DNA from: Streptomyces mangrovisoli
Lineage (GTDB): Bacteria; Actinomycetota; Actinomycetes; Streptomycetales; Streptomycetaceae
Length of the DNA: 64,000 bases
Direction of reading: 5' to 3'
NCBI RefSeq assembly: GCF_000974985.2
Contig: NZ_LAVA02000004.1
Location: 1 to 64,000, forward strand
The notes under the pieces were generated by a model. The model was not told the DNA's origin, made no database searches, and saw only the letters and a list, made by a program, of their open reading frames with translations. The position numbers and the translations under genes are program-made. Below are positions 58,665-64,000 of the stretch, in pieces (within the stretch, counting starts at the first letter, position 1; each line of letters starts with the position of its first letter).

Positions 58665-59758
58665 TTCCGCTCCAGGTGGTCGTAGGCGGTACGGCGGGCT
58701 GCCAGCAGCGCGGCGCACGCCGCCGCCGCCGCGGCCCAGGCGCCCTGCGCGGGCGCGCCGTCCAGGCAGCGCGCGAGCTGCCCGGCCAGCCGGGTGGTGA
58801 GCGAACCGCCGGGCGCGGCCGCTACCGGCGCGAGGACGGCGGCCAGCCAGCCGCCGCCGGTCAGCGCGGTCGCCGTCCGGCAGCCGACATAGCCGGCCAG
58901 GGCCAGCGCGGCCAGCGTCAGCGCCAGCCCCGGCAGCAGCCACGCGGCGGCGCCCGGCGCGCCGGAGGCCGGCAGCAGCAGGCCCGCGCCGGTCAGCAGC
59001 GGCAGGCTCACCGCGAGCACCGCCGCGGTCCGGGCGAGCAGCGAGCGCAGCCCCCCGGACGGGGTGGCCGCGGCGATCTCGTACAGGGGGTCGGCGTGCG
59101 GCCCGTAGGACAGGGCGACCCCGGCCACCGGCACGAGCGGGGCGAGGGCCAGCAACAGGGTGCGGGCCCCCGCGAAGCCGTCCGCGCGGTCCAGGGCGAC
59201 GGCCCCGACGCCCACCAGCAGCAAGGCGGTCAGCCAGGCGCCGCGCAGCGCGGGGTGCCCGGGGCGGAGCAGCCGGAGGGGCCTCAGCAGCGGCCTCGGC
59301 AGCGGCTTCAGCAGCCGGTTCAGTTGCGGCAGCAGTCGCGGCGGGCGGGGAGCCGGGGTGCGACCGGGCGCGGGAGCCGTTGTCGTGGCCGGGACTCGAT
59401 CGGCCACGGGAGGTGTCGTCGTGGCCTGGACTCGATCGGCCAAGGGCGCGGTAGCCGCGGCCTGGACTCGATCGGCCAAGGGCGCCGTAGCCGCGGCCGG
59501 GACTCGATCAGCCGCGGGAGCCGTAGTCGTGGCCCGGGCCGTTCCGGCGATCGCCGTGAGCAGCGACTGCCGGACGTCCGTCAGCGCCCGGCCGGCCGCC
59601 GCCGTCGCGGTCACCGCCGAGGACACGCGCGTCGCGCAGCCCCCGCAGTGCTCCAGGTGCTTCTCCACGGACCAGGCGGCGTGGTCCGGCAGCGAGCCGT
59701 CGGCGTACCGCGCCGCGGCGGCCGCCGAGACGTGCCAGACGTGGGCGTTGTCGGTCAT
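58661..59758 (-). CDS. Zinc-finger membrane protein, candidate anti-sigma factor
   Basis: A 365-residue protein. The N-terminal part contains HLEHCGGC (HxxxCxxC), the ZAS motif of anti-sigma factors such as RsrA-type and membrane ZAS proteins. Residues about 75-135 are a disordered linker with four exact-period 12-residue repeats (TAPLADRVQAAA-like). The C-terminal half has about six hydrophobic helices. Its ATG overlaps the sigma gene stop (ATGA). It should hold the ECF sigma factor at the membrane until a signal arrives; the large membrane part could sense ABC transport. Confidence 0.75.
   Translation of the reverse strand: MTDNAHVWHVSAAAAARYADGSLPDHAAWSVEKHLEHCGGCATRVSSAVTATAAAGRALTDVRQSLLTAIAGTARATTTAPAADRVPAAATAPLADRVQAAATAPLADRVQATTTPPVADRVPATTTAPAPGRTPAPRPPRLLPQLNRLLKPLPRPLLRPLRLLRPGHPALRGAWLTALLLVGVGAVALDRADGFAGARTLLLALAPLVPVAGVALSYGPHADPLYEIAAATPSGGLRSLLARTAAVLAVSLPLLTGAGLLLPASGAPGAAAWLLPGLALTLAALALAGYVGCRTATALTGGGWLAAVLAPVAAAPGGSLTTRLAGQLARCLDGAPAQGAWAAAAAACAALLAARRTAYDHLERK
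59381..59536 (-). repeat. 36-bp tandem repeat in the anti-sigma-like gene
   Basis: GACTCGATC occurs at 59393, 59429, 59465 and 59501, a strict 36-base period (12 codons). It encodes the linker between the zinc finger and the membrane domain. Confidence 0.85.
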
Positions 59759-60357
59759 GCCGGTCCTCCCACCGGGGACGGGTTCAACTGGGCCAGCGCC
59801 GCGCGCAGTTCGGCGCGGGCGCGCAGGGCGCGGGACTTGACCGTGCCCTCGGGTATGCCGAGCAGCCGGGCCGCCTCGCGGGTGGTCAGCCCGTCGACGA
59901 CGGTCGCGCGCAGCACCTCGCGCAGCTCCGGGGAGATGCGCGCGAGCGCCGTACCCACGTCGCCGTACTCGAGACCGGCGAGCACCCGCTCCTCGGCCGA
60001 CGGGGCGGCGGACGGTCCGTACGCCGACAGCGGTCCGTCCGGCGGCGCGGTCCGCGCCCGCTCGGCCCGTTCCGTCGAGCGGCGCGCGTCGACCAGGCGC
60101 CGTGCCGCGATGGTCCACAGCCAGCCGCCGGCCTCCCCGCCACGGTGCCGGGACGCCGAGCGCCAGACCGTCATGAACGTGTCCTGGAGCACCTCGCGCA
60201 CGATCTCGGCATCGGCGCAGCGCCGGGTGAGCCGGGCGTGCAGCCACCCCGCGTGCCGGTCGTACAGCTCGGCGAGCGCCGCCGCGTCCCCGTCCGCGAC
60301 GGACCGCAGCAGCGCCGCGTCCCGGTCCGGATCGTCCTTCTCCCGGTGGCCCCCCAT
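59755..60357 (-). CDS. ECF-type RNA polymerase sigma factor
   Basis: A 200-residue sigma-70 family protein: region 2 (about 25-90, AELYDRHAGWLHARLTRRC, LQDTFMTVWR) and region 4 (about 135-190, LREVLRATVVDGLTTREAARLLGIPEGTVKSRALRARAEL in two parts), no region 3. The partner zinc-finger protein overlaps its stop. ATG chosen; a GTG six codons upstream, after GAGGGGG, is a good alternative start. It probably drives its own five-gene operon in response to an envelope signal. Confidence 0.88.
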   Translation of the reverse strand: MGGHREKDDPDRDAALLRSVADGDAAALAELYDRHAGWLHARLTRRCADAEIVREVLQDTFMTVWRSASRHRGGEAGGWLWTIAARRLVDARRSTERAERARTAPPDGPLSAYGPSAAPSAEERVLAGLEYGDVGTALARISPELREVLRATVVDGLTTREAARLLGIPEGTVKSRALRARAELRAALAQLNPSPVGGPA

Positions 60358-60551
60358 GGGGCGGAACAGTCTCACACCCCCTCTATCGATCACGGTGGCC
60401 CGGGTGGTTCGCGATCTTGGACGCGGGGAAACGGAATGGGGCAACGGGATGTGACCGGTAGCACGTTGTTCGTCTGTGTATGTCTGCCCCCGCGTCCGCT
60501 GGGTAGGGCTGCGGTGATCCGCCGGACGCCGTACTCGACCAAGGAGGCCCT

Positions 60552-60770
60552 GTGGCCGCACACCTTCCGATCCCGGCCCCCTCGAAACCCCGGGCGGAGG
60601 AATCCGCCGAACCCCTGACCAGTGAGCCGGCGCCGATCGAGTTCGCGCCGCTGACCAGTGAGCCGCCGCTCGCCGAGCTCACGCCGCTGACCAGCGAGCC
60701 GCCGCTCGCCGACTCCGCGGCGCCGGCGGCCGGCGCGCCCCTGGCCGACGTGATCCCGCCGGGGGCGTAG
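60552..60770 (+). CDS. Small repeat protein coupled to malQ
   Basis: A 72-residue acidic, Pro-rich frame: GTG with a strong AAGGAGG 5 bases upstream, three copies of PLTSEPPLAEL-like repeat, stop directly followed by the malQ ATG. The ribosome site is better than that of malQ itself, suggesting translational coupling. No known family; it could be a leader whose translation opens malQ. Confidence 0.5.
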   Translation: MAAHLPIPAPSKPRAEESAEPLTSEPAPIEFAPLTSEPPLAELTPLTSEPPLADSAAPAAGAPLADVIPPGA

Positions 60771-63077
60771 ATGAGTGCACTCCGGCCGGACGACGTGCCG
60801 GGCGAGGAGCCCCCGCGGCTCGGCGAGGAGCCCGCGCTGCCAGGAGAGGTGCCCGCGCCGCTCGCGGCGGCCGTGCCGGGCGAGGAGCCCGTACGGCTCG
60901 GTGAGGAGCCCGTACGGCTCGTCGAGGTGCCGGGTGAGGAGCCCGCGCGGCTCGACGGCGAGCTGGCGCGGCTCGCCGGGCTGCACGGCGTCGCCACCTC
61001 CTACAGCCCCTCCCCGGGGCGCACCGTCGCGGCCTCGGCCCGTGCGGTCACCGCCGCGCTCGCCGCGCTCGGCGTGGACGCCGCGACCCCGGACACCGTG
61101 CGCGCCGCCCTCGCCGCCCGCGAGCGGGAAGTCGCCGTACGCCTGCTGCCGCCGACCGTCGTCGCCCACCGGGGCGCCCCGCCCGCCGCGCTCGACGCGC
61201 TGCCCGGCGGCACCCGGCTCACGATCGAGCCCGAGCAGGGCGGCGCCCTGGAGGCGGCCGTGGACGCCTCGGGCGACGCCGTCCGCGAGGCGTTCGGCGT
61301 GCTCGCGCCCGGCGTGCACCGGATCACCGCCACCGCGCCGGACGGCCGCACCGGCACCGCCCATCTCGTCGTCGCCCCCACCCGGCTGCCCACACCCGAG
61401 GGACGCGCGTACGGCCTGCTCGTGCAGGTGTACTCGCTGCTGTCCACGCGCTCCTGGGGCATGGGCGACCTCGGCGACCTCGCCGAGCTGGCCGGCTGGG
61501 CCGCGCGCACCCTCGGCGCCGGATTCGTGCAGGTCAACCCGTTGCACGCGGCCGTACCCGGACCGCCCACCGATCCCTCCCCGTACCGGCCCTCCTCGCG
61601 CCGCTTCCCCGACCCCGTGCACCTGCGCGTCGAGGACGTGCCCGAGTACGCCTACGTCGAGGACACCGAGGCCCTGCGCTCGCTGCGGGAGCGGGCCGAG
61701 CGGCTGCGCGCCACCGTGCTCGACAAGGGCGCCCTCATCGACCGGGACGCCGTCTGGGAGCTCAAGCGCGAGGCCCTGGAACTCGTCGCCGCGGTCCCGC
61801 TCGGGCCCGGCCGGCGCGCCGCCTACGCCGACTTCCTCGCCCGGGAGGGCCAGGCCCTGGAGGACCACGCCACCTGGTACGCCCTCGCCGAGGTGCACGG
61901 CCCCGACTGGAGCCGCTGGCCCGACGCCCTGCGCGACCCCCGGTCCGCCGGGACCGCCCGCGCCCGCGCCGAACTCGCCGACCGCGTCGACTTCCACTGC
62001 CTGCTCGCCTGGCTCACCGACGCCCAGCTCACCGAGGCGCAGTCCGCCGCCCGCGCCGCCGGGATGCCGATCGGCGTCGTGCACGACCTCGCCGTCGGCG
62101 TGCACCCGGGCGGCGCCGACGCCTGGGCGCAGCAGGACCACTTCGCGGCCGGCATGTCCGTCGGCGCCCCGCCCGACGCCTTCAACGCCCGCGGCCAGGA
62201 CTGGGGCCTGCCACCCTGGCGCCCCGACCGCCTCGCCGCGTCCGGGTACGCGCCCTACCGCCGCCTGCTGCGCGCCCTGTTCCGCTACGCCGGCGCCCTG
62301 CGCATCGACCACGTCATGGGCCTGTTCCGGCTCTGGTGGGTCCCCCAGGGGCAGCCCCCCACCGAGGGCACCTACGTCCGCTACGACGCCGAGGCCATGC
62401 TCGCCGTCCTCGCCCTGGAGGCATCCCGGGCCGGCGCGGTCGTCATCGGCGAGGACCTCGGCACGGTCGAGCCCGGCGTGCGCGAGGCGCTCCAGGAGCG
62501 GGGCGTGCTCGGCACCTCCGTGCTCTGGTTCGAACGCGACTGGGACGGCGACGGACGCCCGCTGCCCCCGGCGGGCTGGCGGGCGGACTGCCTGGCCACC
62601 GCCACCACCCACGACCTCCCGCCCACCGCGGCCCGCCTGACCGGGGACCACGTCGAACTGCGCGACCGGCTGGGCCTGCTGACCCGCCCGCTCGCCGAGG
62701 AGCGGGCCGAGGCCGCCGCCGACACCGGCGAGTGGCTGGCCCTGCTCACCCGGCTGGGCCTGCTCCCGGGCACCTCCGGCGGGCACTCCGCCGCCGCCGA
62801 GGAGGCCGAGATCCAGGCCGTGCACCGCTTCCTGCTGCGCACCCCGGCCCGCATGGTCGGCGTGTGGCTGCCCGACGCCGTCGGCGACCGCCGCCCGCAG
62901 AACCTGCCCGGCACCTGGGACCAGTACCCGAACTGGCGCCTGCCCGTCGCCGACCCGGAGGGCCGCCCACTGACCCTGGAGGAGATCGCCTCCTCGCCCC
63001 GCGCCCACGCGCTCTTCGAGGCCGTACGGGAGGGAATGGCGGAGGCGGCGAAGCGGGAGGAGGCGACGGAGGGCTGA
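60771..63077 (+). CDS. malQ: 4-alpha-glucanotransferase (amylomaltase, GH77)
   Basis: A 768-residue protein. Residues about 5-60 are acidic repeats (PGEEPARLGEEP-like) not seen in standard MalQ. The body is GH77: RSWGMGDLGDLAELAGW, GALRIDHVMGLFRLWW (nucleophile Asp), VVIGEDLGTVEPGV (acid/base Glu-Asp) and THDLPP. It transfers alpha-1,4-glucan chains in maltodextrin and glycogen metabolism. The ATG at 60771 adjoins the small repeat gene's stop; GTG codons at the end of the acidic repeat could be later starts. Ends at a hairpin terminator. Confidence 0.93.
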   Translation: MSALRPDDVPGEEPPRLGEEPALPGEVPAPLAAAVPGEEPVRLGEEPVRLVEVPGEEPARLDGELARLAGLHGVATSYSPSPGRTVAASARAVTAALAALGVDAATPDTVRAALAAREREVAVRLLPPTVVAHRGAPPAALDALPGGTRLTIEPEQGGALEAAVDASGDAVREAFGVLAPGVHRITATAPDGRTGTAHLVVAPTRLPTPEGRAYGLLVQVYSLLSTRSWGMGDLGDLAELAGWAARTLGAGFVQVNPLHAAVPGPPTDPSPYRPSSRRFPDPVHLRVEDVPEYAYVEDTEALRSLRERAERLRATVLDKGALIDRDAVWELKREALELVAAVPLGPGRRAAYADFLAREGQALEDHATWYALAEVHGPDWSRWPDALRDPRSAGTARARAELADRVDFHCLLAWLTDAQLTEAQSAARAAGMPIGVVHDLAVGVHPGGADAWAQQDHFAAGMSVGAPPDAFNARGQDWGLPPWRPDRLAASGYAPYRRLLRALFRYAGALRIDHVMGLFRLWWVPQGQPPTEGTYVRYDAEAMLAVLALEASRAGAVVIGEDLGTVEPGVREALQERGVLGTSVLWFERDWDGDGRPLPPAGWRADCLATATTHDLPPTAARLTGDHVELRDRLGLLTRPLAEERAEAAADTGEWLALLTRLGLLPGTSGGHSAAAEEAEIQAVHRFLLRTPARMVGVWLPDAVGDRRPQNLPGTWDQYPNWRLPVADPEGRPLTLEEIASSPRAHALFEAVREGMAEAAKREEATEG

Positions 63078-63090
63078 CGGCGTGCGAGGC

Positions 63091-63117
63091 CCCGGGGTGC
63101 CCGTACGGCACCCCGGG
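63091..63117 (+). terminator. Terminator of malQ
   Basis: An 11-bp perfect stem (63091-63101 with 63107-63117) with a 5-base loop, 13 bases after the malQ stop. Confidence 0.75.
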
Positions 63118-63141
63118 CGCGCGGCCGGTTCGGGCGTTCGC

Positions 63142-63147
63142 TACTTT
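63142..63147 (+). promoter_or_regulatory. Possible -10 of a leaderless transcript
   Basis: TACTTT fits TANNNT and ends 6 bases before the GTG at 63154, where transcription would begin. There is no ribosome site before that GTG. Confidence 0.45.
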
Positions 63148-63153
63148 TGCACC

Positions 63154-63432
63154 GTGGACAAGAAGAACGCCCTGCGCGTCGGCGCCCTGGCAGCCGGTAC
63201 GACGCTGATGATGCTGCTCATGTCGTCCCCCGCGCTCGCGCTCACCCGCGACGACGGCGACGACCCCGGTTCCGGCCTCAGCGTGATCGAGACGCTCGGC
63301 CTCTACGTGTTCCTCCCGCTCGTCATCTTCGGGGTCATCACCGGCCTGGTGATGGTCCTGGACAAGTCCAAGATCCGGGTGGAGAAGCCCGGCGCGGTCA
63401 AGACCAAGGCGAAGGCCGGCGCCAACGCCTGA
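63154..63432 (+). CDS. Small membrane protein with signal-like N-terminus
   Basis: A 92-residue protein: hydrophobic segment (about 10-31, ending SSPALAL), a short acidic loop (DDGDDPGSG), a second hydrophobic helix (about 47-69) and a Lys-rich tail (KTKAKAGA). Either a signal peptide plus one anchor, or two membrane helices. GTG start chosen from the signal-like start and the leaderless -10. Function unknown; flanked by two terminators as a single-gene unit. Confidence 0.65.
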   Translation: MDKKNALRVGALAAGTTLMMLLMSSPALALTRDDGDDPGSGLSVIETLGLYVFLPLVIFGVITGLVMVLDKSKIRVEKPGAVKTKAKAGANA

Positions 63433-63452
63433 CCGCACCCGACGTCGCGCCG

Positions 63453-63492
63453 AGGGCGCCGTACCGCCGCATCCGCGGTGGGACGGCGCCCT
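63453..63492 (+). terminator. Terminator after the small membrane gene
   Basis: A 10-bp stem (63453-63462 with 63483-63492) extended by ACCGC/GCGGT inside. It lies 20 bases after the stop. Confidence 0.65.
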
Positions 63493-63586
63493 TCGCGCGT
63501 CGGCGCCCCCGCCTCACGGGCTGGGCGCCGTGAGGTAGCGCTGCACGGTGGGTCCGAGCCACGCCACGACCTGCGCGCGGCGCGGC

Positions 63587-64000
63587 TCAGGAACGGGGCT
63601 CGGTGCCGGCCAGGAGGGTGCGCAGGAGGCCGGAGAGCCGGGTCGCCTCGTCGCCGGTGAGGGCGGACAGGGCGTCCGTCTGCTCCGCGAGGCCCGCGCC
63701 GACCGCCTCGTCGATCAACCGCAGGCCGTCCTCCGTGAGGGTGACGCGCAGGCCCCGGCGGTCGTGCGGGTCGGGGGAGCGGCGCAGCAGCCCGGCCCGC
63801 TCCAGCTTGTCCAGGCGGCCGGTCATCCCGCCGGTGGTGAGCATGAGCGTGGCCGACAGCCGGCGCGGCGAGAGGGTGTAGGGCTCGCCCGAGCGGCGCA
63901 GGGTGGCCAGCACGTCGAACTCGCCGCGCCCGATGCCGTAGCGGGCGTACGCCTTCTCCATCCGGTCGCTCATCGCGCGCGAGAGCCGGAAGATCCGGCC
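63587..64000 (-). CDS. MarR-family transcriptional regulator (5' end beyond the window)
   Basis: The C-terminal 137 residues of a winged-helix regulator: RYGIGRGEFDVLATLRRSG, LMLTTGGMTGRLDKLERAGLLRR (recognition helix and wing) and DPHDRRGLRVTLTEDG are MarR features. The frame is open to the window edge, so the N-terminal dimerisation helix and start are missing; ATGs at 63973 and 63961 are internal by family length. Target genes and ligand unknown. Confidence 0.88.
   Translation of the reverse strand, partial: GRIFRLSRAMSDRMEKAYARYGIGRGEFDVLATLRRSGEPYTLSPRRLSATLMLTTGGMTGRLDKLERAGLLRRSPDPHDRRGLRVTLTEDGLRLIDEAVGAGLAEQTDALSALTGDEATRLSGLLRTLLAGTEPRS

Overview
The window looks like chromosomal DNA of a Streptomyces species. 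The evidence is very high GC, GTG and TTG starts, many 4-base stop/start overlaps, chaplin genes, a melC1-melC2 tyrosinase pair, an ssbB-type second single-strand binding protein, and almost complete absence of TTA codons. Gene order around the chaplins resembles the S. coelicolor chpA-chpF-melC-chpG region as I remember it; this was not checked against a database.

Layout. (1) 1-2 kb: the 3' end of an LAHTG-anchored surface protein and a secreted GH26-like glycosidase. (2) 1.95-11.4 kb, minus strand: an eight-gene exopolysaccharide operon (glycosyltransferase, phosphoglycosyltransferase, ligase/polymerase, flippase, deacetylase, glycosyltransferase, chain-length protein, acyltransferase). (3) 11.8-18.1 kb: a surface-coat region with two chaplins, three secreted proteins of unknown function, a VKOR-like protein, and a tyrosinase whose MelC1 helper carries a collagen-like N-terminus. 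(4) 18.2-22.6 kb: a 2-hydroxyacid dehydrogenase, two tandem FG-GAP proteins of identical length and tRNA-Arg(UCU). (5) 22.9-29.9 kb: two dynamin-like GTPases, ssbB, a thioester-domain LAETG surface protein and a small membrane protein. (6) 30-34.6 kb: ettA, a hotdog thioesterase, an unknown protein, a truncated haemoglobin and a PCMT-like methyltransferase. (7) 34.9-45.8 kb, minus strand: a GlnX-GlnH-coiled coil-PknG-PP2C-VWA-FHA signalling cassette. (8) 46-52.9 kb: a ROK-regulated sugar ABC importer with GH4 glycosidase and a BadF/BadG-type kinase. (9) 53.1-55.9 kb: a Uma2-family protein, an MscS-like channel and an HNH endonuclease. (10) 55.9-60.4 kb, minus strand: an ECF sigma factor, a zinc-finger membrane anti-sigma candidate and an ABC transporter in one overlapping operon. 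(11) 60.5-64 kb: malQ with a small upstream gene, a small membrane protein and a MarR regulator cut by the window edge.

How it fits together. Most of the first half concerns the cell surface during development: polymer synthesis, amyloid coat proteins, sortase-type surface proteins and a copper oxidase that could modify tyrosines. Two chaplin genes carry matches to the sigma-BldN promoter consensus, and the thioester surface gene is preceded by an exact sigma-WhiG-type -10. The second half is dominated by signalling. The only TTA (bldA-dependent) codon I found in the window lies in the coiled-coil gene that overlaps pknG, which would tie amino-acid sensing to development. Short tandem repeats in linkers and spacers recur throughout. 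A large hairpin repeat that is otherwise intergenic sits in frame inside the flippase gene.
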